From: Leishmania martiniquensis
Taxonomy: Eukaryota > Euglenozoa > Kinetoplastea > Trypanosomatida > Trypanosomatidae
DNA length: 64,000 nucleotides
Assembly: GCF_017916325.1 (NCBI RefSeq)
Contig: NC_090161.1
Location: 831,001-895,000, forward strand
Direction of reading: 5' to 3'
In this document: in pieces, positions 10,001-18,400 of the stretch
Numbering within the stretch: the stretch's first letter is position 1
Layout of the letters: every line of letters begins with the position of its first letter
The notes under the pieces: model-generated
Told to the model about the DNA's origin: nothing
The model's input: the letters and a program-made list of their open reading frames with translations, nothing else
Database searches by the model: none
Translations under genes and position numbers: made by a program

Positions 10001-12488
10001 TGAGGTGCACAGCAGCGGTACTGCCTCTGCCAGGGCTGCCACTCCGCTGGGGGCGCACAGTGAGGTGCACAGCAGCGGTACTGCCTCTGCCAGGGCTGCC
10101 ACTCCGCTGGGGGCGCACAGTGAGGTGCACAGCAGCGGCGCTGCCTCTGCCAGGGCTGCCACTCCGCTGGGGGCGCACAGTGAGGTGCACAGCAGCGGTA
10201 CTGCCTCTGCTAGGGCTGCCACTCCGCTGGGGGCGCACAGTGAGGTGCACAGCAGCGGTACTGCCTCTGCCAGGGCTGCCACTCCGCTGGGGGCGCACAG
10301 TGAGGTGCACAGCAGCGGCGCTGCCTCTGCCAGGGCTGCCACTCCGCTGGAGGCGCACAGTGAGGTGCACAGCAGCGGTACTGCCTCTGCTAGGGCTGCC
10401 ACTCCGCTGGGGGCGCACAGTGAGGTGCACAGCAGCGGTACTGCCTCTGCTAGGGCTGCCACTCCGCTGGGGGCGCACAGTGAGGTGCACAGCAGCGGTA
10501 CTGCCTCTGCTAGGGCTGCCACTCCGCTGGGGGCGCACAGTGAGGTGCACAGCAGCGGCGCTGCCTCTGCCAGGGCTGCCACTCCGCTGGAGGCGCACAG
10601 TGAGGTGCACAGCAGCGGTACTGCCTCTGCTAGGGCTGCCACTCCGCTGGGGGCGCACAGTGAGGTGCACAGCAGCGGTACTGCCTCTGCTAGGGCTGCC
10701 ACTCCGCTGGGGGCGCACAGTGAGGTGCACAGCAGCGGCGCTGCCTCTGCCAGGGCTGCCACTCCGCTGGAGGCGCACAGTGAGGTGCACAGCAGCGGTA
10801 CTGCCTCTGCTAGGGCTGCCACTCCGCTGGGGGCGCACAGTGAGGTGCACAGCAGCGGCGCTGCCTCTGCCAGGGCTGCCACTCCGCTGGAGGCGCACAG
10901 TGAGGTGCACAGCAGCGGTACTGCCTCTGCTAGGGCTGCCACTCCGCTGGGGGCGCACAGTGAGGTGCACAGCAGCGGCGCTGCCTCTGCCAGGGCTGCC
11001 ACTCCGCTGGGGGCGCACAGTGAGGTGCACAGCAGCGGTACTGCCTCTGCTAGGGCTGCCACTCCGCTGGGGGCGCACAGTGAGGTGCACAGCAGCGGTA
11101 CTGCCTCTGCCAGGGCTGCCACTCCGCTGGGGGCGCACAGTGAGGTGCACAGCAGCGGTACTGCCTCTGCCAGGGCTGCCACTCCGCTGGAGGCGCACAG
11201 TGAGGTGCACAGCAGCGGTACTGCCTCTGCTAGGGCTGCCACTCCGCTGGGGGCGCACAGTGAGGTGCACAGCAGCGGTACTGCCTCTGCCAGGGCTGCC
11301 ACTCCGCTGGGGGCGCACAGTGAGGTGCACAGCAGCGGTACTGCCTCTGCCAGGGCTGCCACTCCGCTGGAGGCGCACAGTGAGGTGCACAGCAGCGGCG
11401 CTGCCTCTGCCAGGGCTGCCACTCCGCTGGGGGCGCACAGTGAGGTGCACAGCAGCGGTACTGCCTCTGCTAGGGCTGCCACTCCGCTGGGGGCGCACAG
11501 TGAGGTGCACAGCAGCGGCGCTGCCTCTGCCAGGGCTGCCACTCCGCTGGGGGCGCACAGTGAGGTGCACAGCAGCGGTACTGCCTCTGCTAGGGCTGCC
11601 ACTCCGCTGGAGGCGCACAGTGAGGTGCACAGCAGCGGCGCTGCCTCTGCCAGGGCTGCCACTCCGCTGGGGGCGCACAGTGAGGTGCACAGCAGCGGCG
11701 CTGCCTCTGCTAGGGCTGCCACTCCGCTGGGGGCGCACAGTGAGGTGCACAGCAGCGGTACTGCCTCTGCCAGGGCTGCCACTCCTCCGTTGGGACTAAG
11801 TTCGTATGATTGTGGCACTGTGGAGGTAGAGCGAGGCGATGATGGCGGAGTTGTGGAGGTGCGCGTAGCGTTTGTGGATTTGACGATGAACGTTAATGGA
11901 GGAGACGGAGGAGTGGGTGAAGTGTTCTCTGAGGCTTGTGGCCTTCGTCGTGGTGTGGTAAGGAGCGTTGAGCTGTATGTTGTTGCAGAGAAGTGGCGTC
12001 AGTACCTAAGGTCGTCAGCTTGCAGGATGCGTGAGCTGGTAGTAGCTGATGTTTGCTCAGTGCTGGAGTACTCGCCTGCATGCGTTCGTAATGTCCGACT
12101 GTACGCAACGGGCGTTGAGGGATCATCGAGTAGGGCGGCCACCAGTGTTCACGGGTGCGAGCTTGACAGGCTGCGTATCACAATGGACGTCATTCAGGAG
12201 GCAGCGGAGGCGATGCATCCTCTGGGTGGGGTACAGTTCCTGCTGGAGGGCTGTAGGTTTGCGTATCTTCAGCAATGGCGGCGGAGCTACGACGAGCTGC
12301 AGTCTAGCGCTGAGAGGGACGTAGGCAAGGGACGGTTGCCACTGTCAGCGATGGCAGCGCTGTTCGCGAATATGGAGGGCGGCGTAAGTGATAGGGGCGG
12401 CCAGAGGGTTGAAATTCCCCTCTGGGCGTATTCCACGAAGGACGCAGTGACAATGTGTGTGAGGGGCTCTGGCGTCGTACCACACTAA
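4062..12488 (+). CDS. Giant protein with about 102 tandem 20-residue repeats
   Basis: I do not recognise a named family. From 4062 the product is about 2,808 residues: a Ser/Pro/Arg/His-rich N-terminal part (1-540), a repeat core (541 to about 2575) and a non-repetitive C-terminal part of about 230 residues. The repeat consensus is EVHSSG(T/A)ASAR(A/T)ATPL(G/E)AHS. The C-terminal part has alternating strands and helices with a W-x3-L ... A-D-V-C pattern. It vaguely resembles the small alpha/beta modules at the ends of other huge Leishmania repeat proteins, some of them cytoskeletal or flagellar; that link is inference. The frame is open upstream to an ATG at 3306, but a good splice acceptor at 3390 and intergenic-looking composition favour 4062. 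No signal peptide is evident from 4062. Function unknown; the array suggests a structural or surface-antigen-like role. Confidence 0.7.
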   Translation: MQPPQSSASLHRGYAPQKPVCSRCDDGAMTAVAAGLSSTTLSCEVRAAERVEAATPSRWQVAVEPSLPPKPQQQASAAFRRFQPHRDAAKTPPFDRVASPRRATDTDWFHPLRALKRQRQTAAEAYTPFTIAAAEVKAAQQARPTLASARLASGCCDGEGAAPLSSLPLIYRSQAEVTMHTPQPRLPPSCAKVKSAVHAVLPAKGCLSNADRARPVPFAATEPPPRKLSISGPRSRPCQRASSGFSATPATSSHSVSPPYTESRYLSSDALTVELDAACPRRGGTPACMPPLPVHPRSESLYEHQHSISGRYARLARLLKGYHSPRRHVTVAIPEASAETAATLPQDEAPKSLFSQPPATAIADRRLVQSPLPPSHRSSFSIEPPTESVTMTHPLPLKRLSRPQVRRPPSSTSLTAATCAATNTTLTYTHDAFREWSRSTSHRLSSNLFGPHDVPTSTTLYTNVDRKRSQRHRARIIEKQLQSLLQHQQQQRDHITADSSQAMRTIHALWARYMEYKQQKMKKNRALIVDQPDPTLQAPNEVHSSGTASARTATPLGAHSEVHSSGTASARAATPLGAHSEVHSSGTASARAATPLGAHSEVHSSGTASARAATPLGAHSEVHSSGTASARAATPLGAHSEVHSSGTASARAATPLGAHSEVHSSGAASARAATPLGAHSEVHSSGTASARTATPLGAHSEVHSSGTASARAATPLGAHSEVHSSGAASARAATPLGAHSEVHSSGTASARAATPLGAHSEVHSSGTASARAATPLGAHSEVHSSGTASARAATPLGAHSEVHSSGAASARAATPLGAHSEVHSSGTASARAATPLGAHSEVHSSGTASARAATPLGAHSEVHSSGAASARAATPLGAHSEVHSSGTASARAATPLGAHSEVHSSGTASARAATPLEAHSEVHSSGAASARAATPLGAHSEVHSSGAASARAATPLGAHSEVHSSGTASARAATPLGAHSEVHSSGTASARAATPLGAHSEVHSSGAASARAATPLGAHSEVHSSGAASARAATPLGAHSEVHSSGAASARAATPLGAHSEVHSSGAASARAATPLEAHSEVHSSGTASARAATPLEAHSEVHSSGAASARAATPLGAHSEVHSSGTASARAATPLGAHSEVHSSGTASARAATPLGAHSEVHSSGTASARAATPLEAHSEVHSSGTASARAATPLGAHSEVHSSGTASARAATPLGAHSEVHSSGTASARAATPLGAHSEVHSSGTASARAATPLGAHSEVHSSGTASARAATPLEAHSEVHSSGTASARAATPLEAHSEVHSSGTASARAATPLGAHSEVHSSGTASARAATPLEAHSEVHSSGTASARAATPLEAHSEVHSSGTASARAATPLEAHSEVHSSGTASARAATPLGAHSEVHSSGTASARAATPLGAHSEVHSSGAASARAATPLGAHSEVHSSGTASARAATPLGAHSEVHSSGAASARAATPLGAHSEVHSSGTASARAATPLGAHSEVHSSGTASARAATPLGAHSEVHSSGAASARAATPLEAHSEVHSSGTASARAATPLGAHSEVHSSGTASARAATPLGAHSEVHSSGTASARAATPLGAHSEVHSSGAASARAATPLEAHSEVHSSGTASARAATPLGAHSEVHSSGTASARAATPLGAHSEVHSSGAASARAATPLEAHSEVHSSGTASARAATPLGAHSEVHSSGAASARAATPLEAHSEVHSSGTASARAATPLGAHSEVHSSGAASARAATPLGAHSEVHSSGTASARAATPLGAHSEVHSSGTASARAATPLGAHSEVHSSGTASARAATPLEAHSEVHSSGTASARAATPLGAHSEVHSSGTASARAATPLGAHSEVHSSGTASARAATPLEAHSEVHSSGTASARAATPLGAHSEVHSSGTASARAATPLGAHSEVHSSGTASARAATPLGAHSEVHSSGAASARAATPLGAHSEVHSSGTASARAATPLGAHSEVHSSGTASARAATPLGAHSEVHSSGTASARAATPLGAHSEVHSSGAASARAATPLGAHSEVHSSGTASARAATPLGAHSEVHSSGTASARAATPLGAHSEVHSSGAASARAATPLEAHSEVHSSGTASARAATPLGAHSEVHSSGTASARAATPLGAHSEVHSSGTASARAATPLGAHSEVHSSGAASARAATPLEAHSEVHSSGTASARAATPLGAHSEVHSSGTASARAATPLGAHSEVHSSGAASARAATPLEAHSEVHSSGTASARAATPLGAHSEVHSSGAASARAATPLEAHSEVHSSGTASARAATPLGAHSEVHSSGAASARAATPLGAHSEVHSSGTASARAATPLGAHSEVHSSGTASARAATPLGAHSEVHSSGTASARAATPLEAHSEVHSSGTASARAATPLGAHSEVHSSGTASARAATPLGAHSEVHSSGTASARAATPLEAHSEVHSSGAASARAATPLGAHSEVHSSGTASARAATPLGAHSEVHSSGAASARAATPLGAHSEVHSSGTASARAATPLEAHSEVHSSGAASARAATPLGAHSEVHSSGAASARAATPLGAHSEVHSSGTASARAATPPLGLSSYDCGTVEVERGDDGGVVEVRVAFVDLTMNVNGGDGGVGEVFSEACGLRRGVVRSVELYVVAEKWRQYLRSSACRMRELVVADVCSVLEYSPACVRNVRLYATGVEGSSSRAATSVHGCELDRLRITMDVIQEAAEAMHPLGGVQFLLEGCRFAYLQQWRRSYDELQSSAERDVGKGRLPLSAMAALFANMEGGVSDRGGQRVEIPLWAYSTKDAVTMCVRGSGVVPH
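5682..11785 (+). repeat. 60-bp tandem array, 101 full units plus one partial
   Basis: Units begin at 5682 and recur every 60 bases without a single length change; the last starts at 11742 and diverges after about 44 bases. Differences are confined to a few positions. GGTACT alternates with GGCGCT (Thr/Ala), GCC with GCT (silent Ala), and GGG with GAG (Gly/Glu). ACT replaces GCT after the AGG codon in two early units. Because 60 is a multiple of three and the unit lacks stops in several frames, very long open frames also appear in one other forward frame and on the reverse strand; they are by-products. Confidence 0.97.
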
Positions 12489-15474
12489 CGCTTCTCAGCG
12501 CAAGTGGCCAACCCGCCGGAGTTGCGGAGCAGGGGTCAAGGCAACTGCGGCTTGCCCGGACATGTTCACCACGAGAAAGGCGGGACTGACACACAAACGG
12601 TGGTGCAGCGGGCGGGTCGACAGAGTCTACGGCACTGAGAGAACCCGGCGTGTGTCTGCTTCCCGATTCACAGGTGGCCGAGGCATTGGTAGTATCACCG
12701 ATTTCGCTGTTACAGTCGATGTCGTTGCGGGCTGCCGGGTCTTGCAGTGTAGAGGTCCCCATGGCGCGAGTGAATGCACACTACTCGCTCGCCTCGCCGC
12801 CCTCTTCGATGATGTCTGCGGCGCCCGAAGAAACCTCTCCGACGGCATCTCTGCGCACCGAGGCAGCCTCCAAAGTAAATTTAAAGGGCCTCTTCTCTTC
12901 GACGCACAGAAGTAAGAAAGACAACTTTCTGTGAGCTTCCGTTGGCTCACGTGTTGCGGCTCTTATTTTCGTGTTGCGAAGGCCAGCGCGCGCGGATGTG
13001 GAAACGGGCGGGGGCAACGGTAGAAGAGGTGAGACTCTGCTGCAGAAGCCCTAGCGGACAAGTGAGTTCGGTGTATCTGTCTGTGTGCATGTGTGTGCAG
13101 GGCCTCACTCGCCACCGCCTCTGCATCCTCCCCCCTCCCCTCGTGGCATCGCGGCGATTTTTTTTTCTTCTGTTCTCTGTCTCCCTCTCTCTTCCTCTTT
13201 CAACAGACCACACATATGTGCACCCCCTCCCCCGCCCTTTCCCCTACTTGCCTGTCTCTGTATTGGCCTTGTTTGACACGGCGGTGCCGTTTATAAGCAC
13301 AGCGGCAGGCTAATACCCGCGCATGCATACGCAAGCGTGGAGATGTATAGAGAGGGGCACGCGCGCCGTGCCCCCCCTCCCCCTTTACGTTTGCCCTTTT
13401 GTTGTTGCTGCGCTTTATGCGTTTCTTTTCCCCTTATGCTTGGCTGTGGCGCCTTCTCGCACACATCTGCGTGCGCAGTTAGTCGCCCTTGTCGTATGTG
13501 TGACACCCCTCCTACGTGCTTTGCTTTGCCTCCATCTCTTGGACTTGGATGCGGCACTGCGTCACACTGGTTGTGTTTCGGGTGAGGGGAAGGCGGATGC
13601 CCACATCCTTTCACGTTTCTGCAGAGATGTGCGCTATCATATGAAGCTCGCACCTCCTCCCCCCTCCTCCTCCTCCTCTCCCTCTCCCTCTCCCAATCCT
13701 CTTCCACCTATCCGTCTCTGCCCTTTTCATTGATGGCCATGGTGGACCGGCTTGCATGCGTCTGTGCGAGTCGGCGATGTATTTTTTGCTTTTTTTTTGC
13801 ATTCATGTACAGCTAGATCCTCCAACTCTCTGGCGGAAGAGGGGGGCGGTCGCTTCGCTCCTCCTACGCTGCCCCCCTCCTCTTCCTCCTTCCCATTGTG
13901 TGTCTCTGTGTGCCCTTTCCATCCCCATCCCCCTCTATTCCTTCCTGTCGAGCAGCCATGCCCTGCCGTGGGCATCCTCTGACCTCTTTTTTTCTCTCTC
14001 TCCGTAAAGGCCAGTGGCACAGATTGCGGTATCGATCGAGTCGTCCTCTTTTCCTGTTTTACGCTGCACTTGCTTCCGATGCTGCGGGGTGCGTACAATA
14101 GGAGTGGGGTGGAGAAGCTGCCCGCCACAGTGAAAAGAGCACCAGTGCAGCAGCAGCAGCAACGAAGGCATAGCGGCGCCGACGTCTGCCAACGGATGCG
14201 CGATGGAGAGAGGTGAAGCGGGGAGTGTGCGTGCGTGTGTGCCGCTCACAGTGGTAGCCATTTGCCTCGCACGCCGTTGGCAGCTGGTGCGTGTGTCTTC
14301 GTGTCTCCGCTCGCTTCTCTCTCTCTCCCTCTTTCACTCACATGCAGGCCCTCTTGTAATGCTCGTGCGGTGGCGCGGCGCGGCTATTGCCATTTCCCCA
14401 TGCCCGACCCCCAAAGGAAGGCCTACGCCGACACACAAAAGTGCGCGAATCGCCTATGCGCACGAAACAAAAACGGCCACCGCAATGGCGCGAAAAAAAC
14501 AAAAAAAGGTTCCGCCCCGACGCCTTCCCTACTAAACAGAGGCACGCGGTCGCGTCCGCAGCGAACGCTAAATGGATTGCCTCAACCCTTTTTTCCTCAC
14601 AAGTGCCCCGGGGGAGAGCGATAGAGAACGCGTGGCCATAGCGTCAGCGACTGACTTCTTCACATGTGCTCGAAGGCTGCTCGTTTGCACGGCAATGCTC
14701 TTCATATTCACACCCCCTCTCCCCTTCTTTCCCTTCGCATCCGCCTTCTCCCGCCTCACCTCTCGCCCTCATTCTCCCCTCCTCTCCCGTCTCTCACGCC
14801 TCTGGACTGGAGTGGAGTGCTTTTGTTCTTGAGGCGCGGGCTACAGCGTAGCATCATCGCCTCCTCCCCTCCCCCATTCCTCTTCATCGCTTCGTGTTGT
14901 GTGCACGCGCTCGAAAGAAACAGCGCGAGAGTAGAGCGAAAGGGGGGACGAGGGAAAAGGGACGCCCATCCTGACGTGCACCTGTGCGCGGGTGTGCCTG
15001 GGAGCGCGTCAAGCTTTGCGTTCTCTGCTCGCAGTGGTTTTCACGTTTTTCGATCTGTCTTTCTCGCAGAGTGCAGTCCCCCTCTGCGGCCAATACCGTC
15101 GTGCAAATAGTCTGCAGCCGCATCCGACCTCAGGTCGCCTCTTTTTTTTCTCCCGTCTCCGTTGCTGACGTGCCCCCACCCCCACCCCCCATTCCTCCTC
15201 CTTCTCCAGACTGCCGCCGACGCATTTCCTCTGCCCCACCATTCCGTTCTCGTCTGGTGCCGGCGACCGCTGCTGTGCATCGCGCCACACCCCCAACCGC
15301 CCAAAGCAGCAGCAGCAGCAGGAGGAGGGGGGAGGGGGAGGGCTTTGCACTGATGTATTGGGTGCGAGGAGGAGGAAGAAGCGACAGGCAAAACCCACAA
15401 ACGGACAGAGAGGGTGACGCAGGCACAGTCCGTGTATGCGTGTGTGTTGAGGGTATGTGTGTGCCGGGCCCGTC
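12489..15474. other. Long intergenic region (about 3 kb), no supported gene
   Basis: This holds C/T-rich tracts (13120-13270, 13360-13460, 13650-13730, 13850-13990, 14690-14800 and 15141-15207) with no convincing coding region. Two overlapping ATG-initiated frames at 12562-12915 and 12650-12934 have no recognisable motif. A long pyrimidine tract ending in AG at 15208-15209 is a candidate splice acceptor for the next gene, but out-of-frame ATGs lie between it and 15475, so the acceptor actually used may be closer to the gene. Confidence 0.55.
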
Positions 15475-18400
15475 ATGCGGTCTCGCCGGCAGAACGTCTC
15501 TGACGCGGTCAGCGTGCTGGGGATGGATCCGTGGAAGGATGATCGAGTGCGTGACTTCGTTGCGATCAACACGATTCAGCGGCTGCGTGCCTACCACTTG
15601 CCGGCCACCGCGCCGATGCCTGCGATCGAGGAGGTGAACGCGATGCGTGCTCTCAACCTCATACTATTGCCGAGGGCTGATCCCGACTACCGGCCGTGCC
15701 TTGGCGAGCAGCCTCCGTCGCGTGCGCAATTGCGTGCGCGGCGGCGTGCGAAGGAGAGGCAGGGGAGGCGAGAGCGTCGCCGAGGGCAACAACAGAAAGC
15801 ACATGGAAATGGGCAAGGCGGCAGCTCGCCGGAGTACTCCTCCACTTCCGCATCCGCCTCTTCCAGCACCAACGATAGCAGCGACGTCGACGGAGAGACA
15901 ACCTCAAATCGTCACGCCACCTCGCCAGTGACCAATACGTCACTGCACACAGACCCCGCCAGCCTCACAAAGCAGGCAGGGCTGCGCTCTCCGATTGCGT
16001 TCTGTGCTGCCACCGCAGCCGCCTCATCTACGCAGTGTGCCATCGACCGAGCACGTGCCGTCTTCTTCGGCGCGTCGTCGTTTACCTCCTCGACCTCACC
16101 GCGGCGGCTGGTGAACTCACCTCATGTGCCACTGACACCGTCGATGGAGTCCGCAGCGACCATTACAGGCCGGCCAGCCCTGCATACCCCTCACTCTCCC
16201 AAAGACGCGTCTCACACACCCACGACCGGCCCTCTTTTGTATGATGCGAGGGCGGGCCAACGCCAAGGTGTAAGGGAAGGCGTTGCTGCGGCCTCGGACG
16301 ACGGCTCGACGACAGTGGTGCCGCCCACGCCCCCTGTATCATCGGCTGCCAGGTCACTTGGCATGGAGCTGGACGCGTACATCGAGGCAAACAGCACGCC
16401 GCTGCGTCCGCCGCCGCGGATGCGACACGCCAGCATTTCTGCTGAAGCCAAGGCAGACGAAGCAGTTCACACAACTGCCTCTGCGAAGGCGGAGTCGAGC
16501 GAGCCGGACGTGTCGCCAAGCACCCCCGCTTCGGCGGCGCCCTGTGAAGTACCCAAGCCGAGATCAGATGTGCCGTGCGGAAGGGCTCCATCCAAAGCGG
16601 CTGCGACGGCTGCTCCTCTGGCGGCAGAGTCGTCGCCGAATTCGCTCGAGGCGACACCTGCTGCTCTTCGGCCTCCTTCCCCGAGGCTGGTGATGGCCGG
16701 CAGGGTCGAAGCGGTGACTTCGTCCCTAAGTCACGGTCGCAGCAGCAGCAGCAGCGCCACAGACATGAAACACACGTGCGATGTCTGCGACGCGATCATT
16801 CAGTACTATCAATCGATGTTGACGAGAGGTGTCGTGCTCGACCGCTACAACCACAAGGACCTCGCCTTCGCGTGGTGGGTGCTGGGGCGTAACATGGACG
16901 TCGCCGCCCTCGAAAGCCGCGGCCCAATACGGCGCGAGGCGCTCATGATCACCCTGCGAAACTTTTACTACACATTGCTGTCGGCGGAGGAGGCGAAAGC
17001 GAAGGTGACGGCGGCTGAGGGAGAGAAGAGCGACGCCGAGGGAGGGGAGCGGGAAAGAGCTGGTGGCGCCGCTACAGCACCATCTCCTGGCGGTGGTGCG
17101 AGTTTCCCAAGGCCGCCTGAGACGACAGCTTCCGGGGGCCTTCAGGGCGTGGGGGCGGAGACGGAGGAGCACTCGAGGCGCGCGAGCGGCAAGGCCGCAG
17201 CGTCTCGTGGACATGCGGACTCCTTAGGCGGAGTGGGAACAGGGATTGCCGCGACGGCGCTGAAGCGGAGACGGCCCGATAAGTCCGTTCTCTCCCCCTA
17301 CAGTGGTGAAGAAGAGCATGGTGACGAGCATGCCGCCGAAGAGGACAGCGCCACTGGTGGCGGCGGGGCTGATGGGCTGGAGCCAGTGCCGGCAGCACCG
17401 ATGCGGGGGCGTACCAGCGCTCCACCGCCTTTGAAGAAGGCGTTCCCCATAGAGATGGGGGCACCGGAGGAAACGCTTCGTGCTGCGGGCGGCAATGCTT
17501 CCGTCAGTAGTAGCAGCGCACTAGGACAAGGCCTGAGTGCCTCTATGCGCGGGGAGGATGACGAGGAGGCAGCGACCCACGCCGCTTCGTTAAACGTTGG
17601 CGACGCGCTTGGCACAGTGGCAGATACGCTTCGCATTCAAACCGGGGGTGACGCCCCGTTCCTCGCGAGTTCAGCCACCGCGTCATGTGCCGGCAGCATG
17701 GCGCCGGGCAGTAGTGTCAAGGCCCGCCGTCGTCATCGCTGTGCTGCCGAGCGCGACAAGGCCGTCGAAGAGACGTGGGCATCTACACGAACGGGGAGGC
17801 GTGCCGCAGCCATCAAGGCAGCTGCGCAGTTGGAGCTGCAAGGCAGTGCCGATGCGATGGCGTTCCGAAAGCCTATTGAAGCGGCGCCCTCTGCCGACAC
17901 GCCTCGAGCGTCGAGGACGGCAGCGGCCAAGAGGTTGAAGAAAGGGGCTACCGCTACCGTGATGGGCTTGGAAGCTGTGGCCACCTCGGTGGCACCATTG
18001 GAGCCCGCCAGCAGCAGTGCGACATCGAAGGTGCAGCGGAAGAGGAGCACTGCCTCGAAGCGGGCACGCAGTCTCAGCCGCGAAAATTCTGCAGACGAGG
18101 GCCAAGGAAGCCTCGGCAGCGGCAGCGGCGCCGACAGCGATGTGGAGCTCAGGAAGGAGGAAGAGAAGAGGATCAACGCCGAAGCCCCACGCACAGTGCT
18201 GCGAGGGAGCACCCATAAGAGCAAGAGCCGGGATACGGTCCCCGCAAAGGCGGCCACGGCAGCGAATGCCCATCCTTCTTCTGGCATGGGCACAGCCCCT
18301 TCCCCAGAAGCCACCACCACTGGCACCACAGCTGCTGCTGCGACTGCCCCGAAGAAAGGCGGGCGTGGCGAGGAGCACCGGGGGCGTCCTCGCGGCAGCT

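Noticed and set aside
5682..11785. CRISPR-like interpretation of the regular 60-bp array
   Set aside because: There are no unique spacers; the whole unit repeats in frame within a eukaryotic coding region.
5597..11818. Very long open frames on the reverse strand and in a second forward frame across the repeat array (about 2,000 residues each)
   Set aside because: They exist because a 60-base unit without stops repeats in phase; flanking unique sequence gives no coding support on those frames.
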